Below are positions 52,140 to 60,268 of a stretch of 64,000 nt of DNA, one piece after another. The first letter of the stretch is position 1. Each line of letters opens with the position of its first letter. The DNA is taken from contig NZ_KN676113.1 in the NCBI RefSeq assembly GCF_000802185.1, positions 4,968,028 through 5,032,027 on the forward strand, read 5' to 3'. Under the pieces are notes generated by a model. The model worked only from the letters and a program-made list of their open reading frames with translations. It made no database searches and was not told the origin of the DNA. Both the position numbers and the translations under genes were made by a program. This stretch comes from Belnapia sp. F-4-1. Its GTDB lineage: Bacteria; Pseudomonadota; Alphaproteobacteria; Acetobacterales; Acetobacteraceae.

Positions 52140-53723
52140 ATGACACGACCCAACGCCACCGGCTTCGGCCTCGCCGTCCTGCTCCTCGCCGCCCCCGCCG
52201 TCGCACAGACCGGCGAGGCCACGCTGAATATCGGCATCGGCGGGTCCGTCACCTCGGTTGATCCGCATTTCTACAACGCCTCGCCCAACAACAGCCTCGC
52301 TATGCACGTCTTCGACCGGCTGGTGGAGCGGGATGCGCGGGCCCAACCCTATCCCGGCCTTGCCGAGAGCTGGAGGGTGATCGGCGAGACGGTCTGGGAG
52401 TTCAAGCTCCGCCCCGGCGTGAAGTGGCATGACGGGCGCGACTTTACCGCCGAGGATGTCGCCTTCACCATTCAGCGCGCGCCGAACGTTCCCGGCAGCC
52501 CGGGCGGCTTCGGCGGCTTCGTCCGTGCCATCGAGCGTGTCGAGGTGATCGATCCGCTGACCGTCCGCCTCCATACCGCGCAGCCGCATCCGCTGCTGCC
52601 GACCGAGCTCGCCTCCGTCGCCGTCATCGCCCGCCATGCGGTCGAAGGCGCGAGCACGGAGGATTTCAACAGCGGCCGCGCGGCGGTCGGCACCGGCCCC
52701 TACCGCATGGTCGCCTACCGCTCCGGCGACCGCACCGAGCTGGCCCGGAACGAGGCCTATTTCCGCGGGCCGGAGCCCTGGGCCCGAGTGAATTACCGCT
52801 TCATCGGCAATGACGGCGCGCGCACCGCGGCGCTGCTCGCCGGCGACGTGGACCTGATCGACCAAGTGCCGTCGACCGACCTGGTGCGGATGCGGCGCGA
52901 CCCGAAGGTGACGATCTCCGAGATCCAGGGCCTCCGCATGATCTACCTGGTGATGGACCATTCGCGGCAGCGCGATGTGCCCTTCACCAGCGACAACGAC
53001 GGCAAGCCGCTCGCTGCCAATCCGTTCAACGATGTCCGCGTGCGCCGTGCCCTCTCTCTCGCGATCAACCGCCAGGCGCTGGCGGAGCGGGTGATGGAGG
53101 GCACCGCCCAGCCGACCGGTCAATGGCTGCCTGAGGGCACCTTCGGCTACAACCCGGATGTCCGCCCGCCGGCCTTCGATGCGGACGGGGCGAAGCGACT
53201 GTTGGCCGAGGCCGGCTTCCCGCAGGGTTTCCGCATGACCCTGCACAGCCCGAACGACCGCTACCCGAACGACGCCAAGACGGCGCAGGGCGTGGCGCAG
53301 ATGTTCACCCGCATCGGCATCCGCACGGAGGTGGAGGCGGTGCCTTGGGCCAGCTTCTCGCAGCGCTCCAACCGGCAGGAATACGCCATCCGCCTTTCGG
53401 GCTGGGGAAGCGTGACCGGCGAGGCGAGCTATGCCCTCGTGAACATCCTCGGCACCTATGACCGCGAGCGGCGCACCGGCGCCAGCAACAGCGGCCGCTA
53501 TTCCAACCCGGAGCTCGACGCCGCCACGGCCCGCGCCGCCGCCACCATCGACGACCGGCAACGCGAGCAGCTGCTGCGCGAGGCGGTTAAGATGGCGACG
53601 GACGACGGCGCCATCATCCCTCTCTTCCAGCTTGTCAACAGCTGGGCGCTGCGCAAGGGCCTCACCTACGACGCGCGGATGGATGAGCGGACCACGGCGA
53701 TGGCCGTGCGAGCGGCGCGGTAG
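52140..53723 (+). CDS. peptide-type ABC transporter substrate-binding protein (second copy)
   Basis: A 527-residue SBP_bac_5 protein. Signal peptide MTRPNATGFGLAVLLLAAPA, with cleavage after AVA, is followed by a mature protein aligning throughout with the divergent copy: AESWRVIGETVWEFKLRPGV, FTAEDVAFTIQRA, AVGTGPYRMVAYRSGDRTEL, RVRRALSLAINRQALAERVM. It carries no permease or ATPase of its own, so it may deliver another ligand to the same importer. ATG 52140 is preceded by GGAG. The lipoprotein gene follows after 5 bp. Confidence 0.93.
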   Translation: MTRPNATGFGLAVLLLAAPAVAQTGEATLNIGIGGSVTSVDPHFYNASPNNSLAMHVFDRLVERDARAQPYPGLAESWRVIGETVWEFKLRPGVKWHDGRDFTAEDVAFTIQRAPNVPGSPGGFGGFVRAIERVEVIDPLTVRLHTAQPHPLLPTELASVAVIARHAVEGASTEDFNSGRAAVGTGPYRMVAYRSGDRTELARNEAYFRGPEPWARVNYRFIGNDGARTAALLAGDVDLIDQVPSTDLVRMRRDPKVTISEIQGLRMIYLVMDHSRQRDVPFTSDNDGKPLAANPFNDVRVRRALSLAINRQALAERVMEGTAQPTGQWLPEGTFGYNPDVRPPAFDADGAKRLLAEAGFPQGFRMTLHSPNDRYPNDAKTAQGVAQMFTRIGIRTEVEAVPWASFSQRSNRQEYAIRLSGWGSVTGEASYALVNILGTYDRERRTGASNSGRYSNPELDAATARAAATIDDRQREQLLREAVKMATDDGAIIPLFQLVNSWALRKGLTYDARMDERTTAMAVRAAR

Positions 53724-53728
53724 GGGCG

Positions 53729-54568
53729 ATGCGATTCCGCGCACTCGGCCTCGCCCTGGCGCTGGCCTCGGGCTGCGTGCCGCGCCAGCCGCCGCCGCCC
53801 GGGCTGGCGGCGGCCGATCCGGCCGATTCCTGCGGCCCGCAAGTGGTCGTCTTCGTCTCGGCCGGCGACCTCCTCGGCGAGGCGCCACGGCGCCAGGGGC
53901 CGCCGAGCGCCGAGGACCTGGCCCGCGAGCTGGCGCAGGAGAATGCCGCGATCGATCGCCTCCAGATCGCCTTCGACGCCCTGCTCTACTGCCGTTGGAC
54001 GGAAGTGCGGGTGATCCGCGCCGATGCCGCCAGCAATGTCGTCCCGAGGGCCGAAGCCTCGGCCCGGCTCGCCGCAGCGTCGGGGCGGCTGCGCGCCGAC
54101 CTCCGGCGCGCACAGCAGCTTCGCCAAGGCCTGAGCGAGCGCAGCGCCCGCCTCGAAGCCGCGGTCGAGCGCGCCGCGCCCGGCACCGCCGCCGCCCTGC
54201 TGGCCGAACGGGCCGCACGCGATGCACCGGTCCGCGCCGTCGCCTCCGCCCCAGTTGCCCTTCGGCTGCGGCCGGATCTCCGGGCACCCGAGGTCGGTCG
54301 GGTGCCGGCGGGGACCGAGGTGTCGCTGCGTCCGGCGTCCGGCGGCTTCGGCCTCGTCGATGGCGGGCTGCGGGCCTGGGGCTATGGCCAGCTCGGTGCC
54401 TTCACCGTGCTGCAGCAGCGGCGCGCTCCCGTCGCCGAGGCAGCCGCCGGGCCTCAGGCGGAGCTGCGGCGGCTGGCGGCCAGCAACCTCGCCCGGCGCG
54501 ACAATTTCGCCGAAAGTCTCGATCTCGCCGAGCGTTCGGCCGAAGCCGGCTTCGAGCCGGCCTTGTGA
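53729..54568 (+). CDS. lipoprotein with coiled coil and SH3-like region
   Basis: A 279-residue protein. A lipoprotein leader (MRFRALGLALALASGCVPRQ, lipobox ASGC) is followed by two cysteines (DSCGPQVVVF and LLYCRWTEVR), a long Ala/Arg-rich helix likely to be a coiled coil (SGRLRADLRRAQQLRQGLSE), an SH3-like stretch (APVALRLRPDLRAPEVGRVP, then GTEVSLRPASGGFGLV) and a helical tail. SH3b segments often bind cell-wall peptides. It starts 5 bp after the second binding-protein gene and is probably cotranscribed with it. The function is unknown. Confidence 0.72.
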   Translation: MRFRALGLALALASGCVPRQPPPPGLAAADPADSCGPQVVVFVSAGDLLGEAPRRQGPPSAEDLARELAQENAAIDRLQIAFDALLYCRWTEVRVIRADAASNVVPRAEASARLAAASGRLRADLRRAQQLRQGLSERSARLEAAVERAAPGTAAALLAERAARDAPVRAVASAPVALRLRPDLRAPEVGRVPAGTEVSLRPASGGFGLVDGGLRAWGYGQLGAFTVLQQRRAPVAEAAAGPQAELRRLAASNLARRDNFAESLDLAERSAEAGFEPAL

Positions 54569-54574
54569 CGCAGC

Positions 54575-55039
54575 CTACTCCTCCGTCGCCGGCGCCACCG
54601 GCAGGATGGAGGTTTCCTTCACCGTGGCGATGGCGAGCAGCGTTTCCACCCGCTGCACGCCCGACTGTGCGCGCAACTCGTCATTGAGGAAGGCGTCGAG
54701 CGCCGGCAGATCGGCCAGCCGCACTTTCAGCAGGTAGGTCCAGTCGCCGGTGATGGCGTGGCATTCCAGCACCGCCTCCTGCCGCCGCATGGCCTTGCGA
54801 AAGGCGGCCTCGTCGCGCCCCGGCGCCACGGTGACCAGAATGTGCACCAGCAGCGGGCAGCCGGCGGCCACCGGGTCGATATCCGCCCGCCAGCCGCGGA
54901 TGACGCCGCGCTCTTCCAGCCGCTTGACCCGTTCGGCCGTGGCGGAGACCGAAAGCCCCGCCACCTTCGCAAGCTCTGCCAGCCCCGCGCTGCCATCGAG
55001 TTGCAGCGCGACGGTGATGTTCCGGTCGATCTCGTCCAT
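54575..55039 (-). CDS. Lrp/AsnC family transcriptional regulator
   Basis: A 154-residue regulator. Its HTH is in MDEIDRNITVALQLDGSAGL, then ELAKVAGLSVSATAERVKRL. The RAM domain includes LLVHILVTVAPGRDEAAFRK and LECHAITGDWTYLLKVRLAD. It lies 44 bp downstream of the ornithine-decarboxylase-type gene on the same strand, so it may be cotranscribed and respond to ornithine, lysine or a product; that is inference. It converges with the lipoprotein gene (6 bp gap). Confidence 0.9.
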   Translation of the reverse strand: MDEIDRNITVALQLDGSAGLAELAKVAGLSVSATAERVKRLEERGVIRGWRADIDPVAAGCPLLVHILVTVAPGRDEAAFRKAMRRQEAVLECHAITGDWTYLLKVRLADLPALDAFLNDELRAQSGVQRVETLLAIATVKETSILPVAPATEE

Positions 55040-55083
55040 GGCGCAAGACTATGCGCCCGATGCTACCTTGGGAACGGAAAGAA

Positions 55084-56214
55084 TCAGACGTAATGCTCTG
55101 CCAGCGGCCGGAAGCCGTTGAAGGCCTGGCTGGCATAGGTGGTCACATAGGCCCCCGTCGCCAACAGCTCCACCCGGTCGCCGCAATCGAGGGCAAGCGG
55201 CAGGCGGTAGTTGGCCTTCTCGTACAGCGTGTCCGTGCTGTCGCAGGTCGGGCCGGCGATGGTGACGGGGCCGTCAACCTCACCGTCATGCGGCGTGCGG
55301 AAGGCGTATTTGATCGCCTCGCCCTCGGTCTCGGCAAGCCCGCCGAAGCGGCCGATGTCGAGATAGACCCAGCGCACCGGGTCGTCCTTCGCCTTGCGCG
55401 AAACCAGCACCACCTCGGCGCTGACCACGCCGGCATCGCCGACCATGAAGCGCCCCGGCTCGATGACGATCTCCGGCAGGGCATTGCCGAAATGCTCGGT
55501 CATCGCGCCCATGATGGCGGCGCCGAAATCGTCGATCTCCGGCACCTCGGAGCGGTAGCGCACTGGGTAGCCGCCGCCGAGGTTGACCATGCGCACCTTC
55601 ACGCCCGCGTCGCGAAGGTCGGTGAATAGCATGGCGACCTTGGCGATCGCCGCCTCATAGGCGTCGGTCCGGGTCTGCTGGCTGCCGACATGGAAGGAAA
55701 GGCCGAAGGGGTCGAGGCCCAGCTCGCCGGCCAGGATCATCAGCTCCCGTGCCATCTCCAGTTCGCAGCCGAACTTCTTCGACAGCGGCCACTCGGCGCC
55801 GACATTACCGACCAGGATGCGGCAGTAGACGCGCGCGCCCGGGGCGGAGCGGGCCAGCTTGCGAAGCTCCGCTTCGCTGTCGAAGGCGAACATGCGGACG
55901 CCGGCGGCATAGGCGGCGCGGATCGCGCTCTCCTTCTTCACCGTGTTGCCGAAGCTGATTCCTTCGGGGCGCGAGCCGGCGGCGAGGCAGGCTTCGATCT
56001 CCTCCCAGCTCGCGGCATCGAAGGAGGAGCCAAGGCCGACCAGGCGCTCCAGCACCGGCGCGGCCGGGTTGGCCTTCACGGCGTAGTAGATGCGGGCGAG
56101 CGGCAGCGCGGCCGTCAGCCGCTGGTAGTTCTGTTCGACCCGATCGACATCGAGGACGAGGCAAGGCGTGGCCGGCGCGTGGTCGCGCAGGAAGCGGGAG
56201 ACCTTGGGGGTCAT
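55084..56214 (-). CDS. ornithine/lysine decarboxylase (PLP, alanine-racemase fold)
   Basis: A 376-residue fold-type III PLP decarboxylase. Lys47 in IYYAVKANPAAPV binds PLP; His176 (LSFHVGSQQT), the glycine loop (MVNLGGGYPV), EPGRF with Glu252, and Cys324 in GPTCDSTDTLYEK are the family's catalytic and cofactor residues. The DSTD/DTLY pattern and the length of about 376 fit ornithine (or dual lysine/ornithine) decarboxylases rather than diaminopimelate decarboxylase. It makes putrescine or cadaverine. An unusually structured leader lies upstream, and an AsnC regulator follows. Confidence 0.9.
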   Translation of the reverse strand: MTPKVSRFLRDHAPATPCLVLDVDRVEQNYQRLTAALPLARIYYAVKANPAAPVLERLVGLGSSFDAASWEEIEACLAAGSRPEGISFGNTVKKESAIRAAYAAGVRMFAFDSEAELRKLARSAPGARVYCRILVGNVGAEWPLSKKFGCELEMARELMILAGELGLDPFGLSFHVGSQQTRTDAYEAAIAKVAMLFTDLRDAGVKVRMVNLGGGYPVRYRSEVPEIDDFGAAIMGAMTEHFGNALPEIVIEPGRFMVGDAGVVSAEVVLVSRKAKDDPVRWVYLDIGRFGGLAETEGEAIKYAFRTPHDGEVDGPVTIAGPTCDSTDTLYEKANYRLPLALDCGDRVELLATGAYVTTYASQAFNGFRPLAEHYV

Positions 56215-56330
56215 CGCAACTCATCCCTACAGACTGCAGGACCGCCCCGATCGGGCGGCGGCCCCAGATTGACGAAACGGTCGAACGAACCAGCGACCAA
56301 ACGGACCGCACGGCTTGTGCCGCACGGGGT
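56215..56330 (-). ncRNA. structured RNA leader of the decarboxylase gene (candidate speF-type or polyamine-responsive)
   Basis: Three stems lie upstream of the decarboxylase start. Stem 3 (56306-56327) is CCGUGCGGC-ACAA-GCCGUGCGG in the minus-strand RNA: nine pairs, two of them G-U. On the plus strand those two positions would be C-A mismatches, so the stem is intact only in the RNA made in the decarboxylase direction. Stem 2 (56279-56298) is GGTCG-N10-CGACC, and stem 1 (56242-56258) is CCGCCC-CGATC-GGGCGG, close to the ribosome-binding site AGGGATGAG. A conserved speF RNA motif is known upstream of such genes in Alphaproteobacteria; I cannot confirm that this is it. Confidence 0.5.
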
Positions 56331-56658
56331 TGCCAGAACGCTTGACGTCGTTGCGTAAACCTTGCGCCGCGGTGACCGTCCTTAGTCTGCGCCGTTGTGG
56401 AGGGGCGCCGGGTTCCGTGGGCCTGGGGCCAGAGGCACGTGCGTACTGCGTCTGAGCCGGCATATAGGCCCCACCCCCAGGGGTGAAAAGCGGAAAATGC
56501 AGGCCGGCCCAGATTTTTTTCCAGCCACCTTCGCAGGTGGCCGGAAACTCCGCCGGAAGCTTCGCGAACTGGCCGCTGATCGCCTTGCCGGGAAGCGGAA
56601 GGGCAGGGAAAATTGCCGCCAACGAATCGGTAACGGTTGGTCGGGGTGCCTCCCGGCT
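56331..56658. other. intergenic stretch between thiG and the decarboxylase leader
   Basis: About 330 bp without a supported gene. It contains a perfect hairpin, GCCACCT-TCGC-AGGTGGC (56524-56541), next to a run of seven T (56514-56520) that lies on the wrong side for a terminator in either direction. The decarboxylase promoter should lie here, but no convincing boxes were found. An opposite-strand open frame shows no family. Confidence 0.45.
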
Positions 56659-57465
56659 CTAGTTCCGCCCGATAATTCCCTTGGCCAGCGGGCTCGACGG
56701 ATCGGCGGCGTGCTGCCGCGGCATCCGCCCGGCCAGGAAGGCCTGCCGCCCCGCCTCCACCGCCGCCTTCATGGCGCGCGCCATCCGAACCGGGTCCTGC
56801 GCATGGGCGATCGCGCTGTTCATCAGCACCGCGTCGCAGCCGAGTTCCATGGCGAAGGCCGCGTCGGAGGCGGTGCCGACGCCCGCATCGACCAGCACCG
56901 GCACCTTCGCCTGCTCGATGATCGCCCGGATCATCACCGGGTTCTGGATGCCGAGGCCCGAGCCGATCGGCGCCCCGAGCGGCATGATGGCGACGGCGCC
57001 CATCTCCTCCAGCCGCCGCGCCGCGACCGGGTCGTCCGAGCAATAGACCATGACCTGGAAGCCGTCCTTCAACAGCGCCTCCAGCGCCTCGAAGGTCGCC
57101 CGCATGTCTGGGTAGAGAAAGGGCGGCGGCCCCAGCACCTCGAGCTTCACCAGGTTCCACCCACCTGCCTCGCGAGCCAGGCGAAGCGTGCGGACGGCAT
57201 CCTCGGCGGTGAAGCAGCCGGCGGTGTTCGGCAGGTAGGTGTAGCGCCGCGGGTCGACGTAATCCTGCAGCATCGGCGCCTTCGGATCGCCAAGATTGAC
57301 CCGGCGCACGGCGACGGTGACGATCTCGGCGCCGGAGGCGTCGATGGCCCGCCCCGTTTCCTCCAGGTCCTTGTAGCGTCCGGTGCCGACGATCAGGCGC
57401 GAGCGGAAGCGCAGCCCGGCAACCTCCCAGCTCTCCTCGAGAGCCGGCTGTGGCAATCCGTCCAT
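56659..57465 (-). CDS. thiG: thiazole synthase ThiG
   Basis: A 268-residue TIM-barrel enzyme. It has [20 protein letters not shown], the Schiff-base Lys107 in [37 protein letters not shown] and [20 protein letters not shown]. It forms the thiazole phosphate of thiamine from deoxyxylulose phosphate, dehydroglycine and sulfur carried on ThiS. ThiS is encoded 3 bp upstream. Other thi genes are absent, and I see no THI-box before the pair. Confidence 0.97.
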   Translation of the reverse strand: MDGLPQPALEESWEVAGLRFRSRLIVGTGRYKDLEETGRAIDASGAEIVTVAVRRVNLGDPKAPMLQDYVDPRRYTYLPNTAGCFTAEDAVRTLRLAREAGGWNLVKLEVLGPPPFLYPDMRATFEALEALLKDGFQVMVYCSDDPVAARRLEEMGAVAIMPLGAPIGSGLGIQNPVMIRAIIEQAKVPVLVDAGVGTASDAAFAMELGCDAVLMNSAIAHAQDPVRMARAMKAAVEAGRQAFLAGRMPRQHAADPSSPLAKGIIGRN

Positions 57466-57468
57466 GGT

Positions 57469-57681
57469 TCAGCCTCCGCCGATGAAATGCACGATCTCCA
57501 ACCGGTCGCCGGCGGCGAGCCGCGTCGCGGCATAGGTGGAGCGGGGGACGATCTCGAGATTGCGCTCGACCGCGACCTTGCGCGTGTCGAGCCCGATCCG
57601 CTCCAGCAACTCGGCCAGGGTGACAGGCGCCGGCTCCTGCCGGGGCTCGCCATTCACGGTGATCTGGATCTCTGCGCCCAT
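57469..57681 (-). CDS. thiS: sulfur carrier protein ThiS
   Basis: A 70-residue ubiquitin-like protein. It reads MGAEIQITVNGEPRQEPAPV, then TLAELLERIGLDTRKVAVER and ends DRLEIVHFIGGG, with the C-terminal Gly-Gly that is adenylated and thiocarboxylated. It delivers sulfur to ThiG. I chose ATG 57681 because it gives the standard length of about 66-70; a longer in-frame start at 57717 would add an unrelated tail. Confidence 0.94.
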   Translation of the reverse strand: MGAEIQITVNGEPRQEPAPVTLAELLERIGLDTRKVAVERNLEIVPRSTYAATRLAAGDRLEIVHFIGGG

Positions 57682-57800
57682 GGCGGGGAATGTGGCGAAG
57701 CCCGGGGCCGAGGACAAGGCGCCTGCCCCGGCCCATTCGCTTGCTCCCCGAAACCCCTCCGTGCTAGCGCAACCGCCTCGATCTCCGCCGGATACATACC

Positions 57801-58265
57801 ATGTCGCCCCCGCTGGTCGTCGTCCTGAATGGCCCGAACCTCAACCTGCTCGGCATGCGGGAGCCGGACAAGTACGGCACCGCCACCCTCGACGATGTCG
57901 AGGCACTCTGCGCCGAGGTGGCGGAGGGGCTCGGCCTCGCCATCGACTTCCGCCAGACCAATGGCGAGGGCGAGCTCATCACCTGGGTGCAGGAATGCCG
58001 CGGCCGGGCGGCGGGCATCGTCATCAACCCCGCCGGCTATACCACCACCTCGATCGGGCTGATGGATGCGCTGCTGGCGGTCGACCTGCCGGTCATCGAG
58101 GTCCACATCACCAACATCCACCGCCGGGAGGAATTCCGGCAGCACAGCTTCGTCTCCAAGGCCGCCACCGGGGTGATCGCCGGGCTCGGCGTGCAGGGCT
58201 ACGCCCTGGCGCTCGAGGCGATGGCCGGGCTGGTCGGCACCGACGACCCGGACGACGAGGCTTAG
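57801..58265 (+). CDS. aroQ: type II 3-dehydroquinate dehydratase
   Basis: A 154-residue shikimate-pathway enzyme. VVVLNGPNLNLLGMREPDKY is the family opening; Tyr25 (DKYGTATL) is the catalytic Tyr in the flexible lid. GIVINPAGYTTTSIGLMDAL contains the conserved Asn, and PVIEVHITNIHRREEFRQHS carries the catalytic His. It dehydrates 3-dehydroquinate. The accB and accC genes follow at 8 and 2 bp; aroQ-accB-accC is a common alphaproteobacterial order. Confidence 0.97.
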   Translation: MSPPLVVVLNGPNLNLLGMREPDKYGTATLDDVEALCAEVAEGLGLAIDFRQTNGEGELITWVQECRGRAAGIVINPAGYTTTSIGLMDALLAVDLPVIEVHITNIHRREEFRQHSFVSKAATGVIAGLGVQGYALALEAMAGLVGTDDPDDEA

Positions 58266-58273
58266 GAACAGGC

Positions 58274-58759
58274 ATGAGCAACGGCATCCAATTCGACCCG
58301 GAGGCGATTCGCGCCCTGGCCCAGATCCTGCGGGACACCGACCTGACCGAGATCGAGCTGGTGGAGAAGGACAGCCGCATCCGCGTGGCCCGGAAGCCCC
58401 CTGCTTCGCCGCAGGCCGCGGCGCCGATGGCCTGGCCGGCCGGCATGCTGCCGCCCGCCGCGCCCGTCCCCGCGGCGACCGTGGCCACGGTCGCCGCCGA
58501 GGCCGAGATGCCGGATGCCAAGCACCCGGGCCTCGTCGCCTCGCCCATGGTCGGCGTCGCCTATCTTTCGCCGGAGCCGGGCCAGCCGAACTTCGTTACC
58601 GTCGGCGCCAAGGTCGCCCAGGGCCAGACCCTGCTGCTGATCGAAGCCATGAAGACCTTCAACCAGATCCGCGCGCCTCGCGCCGGCACCGTCACCCGCA
58701 TCCTCGTCGAAACCGGCACGCCGGTCGAGTATGGCGAGCCACTGCTGATCGTCGAATAA
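58274..58759 (+). CDS. accB: biotin carboxyl carrier protein of acetyl-CoA carboxylase
   Basis: A 161-residue protein. The N-terminal segment (IRALAQILRDTDLTEIELVE) is followed by an Ala/Pro-rich linker (residues 42-78) and a biotinyl domain in which Lys127 of LLIEAMKTFNQI is the biotinylated residue. APRAGTVTRILVETGTPVEY ends the domain. It carries CO2 from AccC to the carboxyltransferase, starting fatty-acid synthesis. ATG 58274 follows AGGAACAGG. Confidence 0.97.
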   Translation: MSNGIQFDPEAIRALAQILRDTDLTEIELVEKDSRIRVARKPPASPQAAAPMAWPAGMLPPAAPVPAATVATVAAEAEMPDAKHPGLVASPMVGVAYLSPEPGQPNFVTVGAKVAQGQTLLLIEAMKTFNQIRAPRAGTVTRILVETGTPVEYGEPLLIVE

Positions 58760-58761
58760 CC

Positions 58762-60114
58762 ATGTTCGGCAAGGTCCTCATCGCCAACCGCGGCGAGATC
58801 GCGCTGCGGGTCCATCGCGCCTGCCAGGAGATGGGCATCCGCACCGTCGCCGTGCATTCGACGGCCGATGCCTCCGCCATGCATGTGCGCCTCGCCGACG
58901 AGAGCGTCTGCATCGGCCCGCCGGCCGCGCGCGACAGCTACCTGAACGTCGCCGCCATCCTTTCGGCCGCCGCCATCACCGGCGCGGATGCTGTGCATCC
59001 CGGCTACGGCTTCCTTTCGGAGAACGCCTCCTTCGCCGAGATGGTGGAGGCGCATGGCCTCGCCTTCATCGGCCCCTCCCCCGCGCATATCCGCATGATG
59101 GGCGACAAGATCCAGGCGAAGGACGCGATGCGCCGGCTCGGCGTGCCGCTCGTCCCCGGCAGCCTCGGGGCGCTGGCCTCCATCGATGAGGCACGGCAGG
59201 TGGCGGCCGAGGTGAAATACCCCGTCCTCATCAAGGCAGCCGCCGGCGGTGGCGGGCGCGGCATGAAGGTCGCGCGGTCCGAGGACGAGTTGGAGGAGGC
59301 TTGGCGCGTCGCCCGCACCGAAGCGAAGGCCGCCTTCGGCAATGACGAGGTCTATCTCGAGAAATACCTCGACCGGCCGCGCCATATCGAGCTGCAGGTC
59401 CTGGCCGACACCCATGGCAGTGTCGTGCATTTCGGCGAGCGCGACTGCTCGCTGCAGCGCCGCCACCAGAAGCTGGTCGAGGAGGCAGGCTCCCCCGTGC
59501 TCAACGCCGCCGAGCGCGATGCGCTGGGGGCACAGGTGACGCGGGCGCTGCGCGAGCTCGGCTACCGTAATGCGGGCACGTTGGAATTCCTCTGGCAGGA
59601 CGGGCAGTTCGCCTTCATCGAGATGAACACCCGCCTTCAGGTGGAGCATCCGGTCACGGAGATGGTCTGCGGCATCGACTTGGTGAAGGAGCAGCTCCGC
59701 GTCGCCGCCGGCGAGGCGCTGGGCTACGACCAGTCCGAGATACGCTTCCACGGCCATGCCATCGAGTGCCGGATCACCGCGGAGGACCCGGAGACCTTCG
59801 CTCCCTCCCCCGGCCGGGTGCACACCTATCACGCGCCGGGTGGGCTCGGGGTGCGCGTCGACAGCGCCCTCTACTCCGGCTACGCGGTGCCGCCGCATTA
59901 CGACAGCCTGATCGCCAAGCTCGTCGTCCATGGCGCGACCCGGGCCGAGGCCATCGCCCGGCTCCGGCGGTCGCTGGCCGAGATGGTGGTGGACGGCATC
60001 AGCACCACCCTGCCGCTGCACCGGGCGATCATGGAGGACCCGGAATTCCAGGCAGGCGACTACACCATCCACTGGCTTGAGCGCTTCGTCGCCCGCCGCC
60101 TCGCGCAGGGCTGA
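58762..60114 (+). CDS. accC: biotin carboxylase subunit of acetyl-CoA carboxylase
   Basis: A 450-residue ATP-grasp enzyme. It opens MFGKVLIANRGEIALRVHRA, has GADAVHPGYGFLSENASFAE, the glycine-rich ATP loop KAAAGGGGRGMKVARSEDEL, and the catalytic block FIEMNTRLQVEHPVTEMVCG. It carboxylates biotin on AccB. It begins two bases after accB, so the two are cotranscribed and probably coupled. Length and motifs are standard. Confidence 0.98.
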   Translation: MFGKVLIANRGEIALRVHRACQEMGIRTVAVHSTADASAMHVRLADESVCIGPPAARDSYLNVAAILSAAAITGADAVHPGYGFLSENASFAEMVEAHGLAFIGPSPAHIRMMGDKIQAKDAMRRLGVPLVPGSLGALASIDEARQVAAEVKYPVLIKAAAGGGGRGMKVARSEDELEEAWRVARTEAKAAFGNDEVYLEKYLDRPRHIELQVLADTHGSVVHFGERDCSLQRRHQKLVEEAGSPVLNAAERDALGAQVTRALRELGYRNAGTLEFLWQDGQFAFIEMNTRLQVEHPVTEMVCGIDLVKEQLRVAAGEALGYDQSEIRFHGHAIECRITAEDPETFAPSPGRVHTYHAPGGLGVRVDSALYSGYAVPPHYDSLIAKLVVHGATRAEAIARLRRSLAEMVVDGISTTLPLHRAIMEDPEFQAGDYTIHWLERFVARRLAQG

Positions 60115-60160
60115 CAGGGAAACGGTGGCGACGGGCGAGGCGGCTGGCTATGCTGCCCCA

Positions 60161-60268
60161 ATGCCGCGCCACAGCATCGCCGAGGCGAAGGAGCGCTTCC
60201 CCCATCGAATCGGCCAGGGCGGCCTTGCGCGCGACGGCGCCTCGCCCCGGCCGGTCGCCGCCGCATGA
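60161..60268 (+). pseudogene. relic of a Phd/YefM-type antitoxin gene
   Basis: A 35-codon frame reads [20 protein letters not shown] and ends RPVAAA. HSIAEAK followed by a helix, and a downstream R-P-V-A, match the N-terminal DNA-binding part of Phd/YefM antitoxins (S-x-A-E-A-K ... G-x-P-V-A). The central stretch is degenerate, and the C-terminal toxin-binding part and any partner toxin are missing. Its stop overlaps the aat start in ATGA, so it may now act only as a short coupling frame. The similarity is by eye; chance cannot be excluded. Confidence 0.4.

Noticed and set aside
50271..54287. 1338-residue reading of the binding-protein frame
   Set aside because: Sequence upstream of 51860 runs antisense through the second binding-protein and lipoprotein genes; the signal peptide marks the true start.
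56514..56541. Hairpin beside seven T's after thiG, as a terminator
   Set aside because: The T-run precedes the stem on the plus strand and becomes A's on the minus strand, so neither direction gives stem followed by T's.
57682..57800. Possible thiamine (THI-box) riboswitch before thiS
   Set aside because: The 119-bp gap lacks the conserved CTGAGA and ACC core segments.
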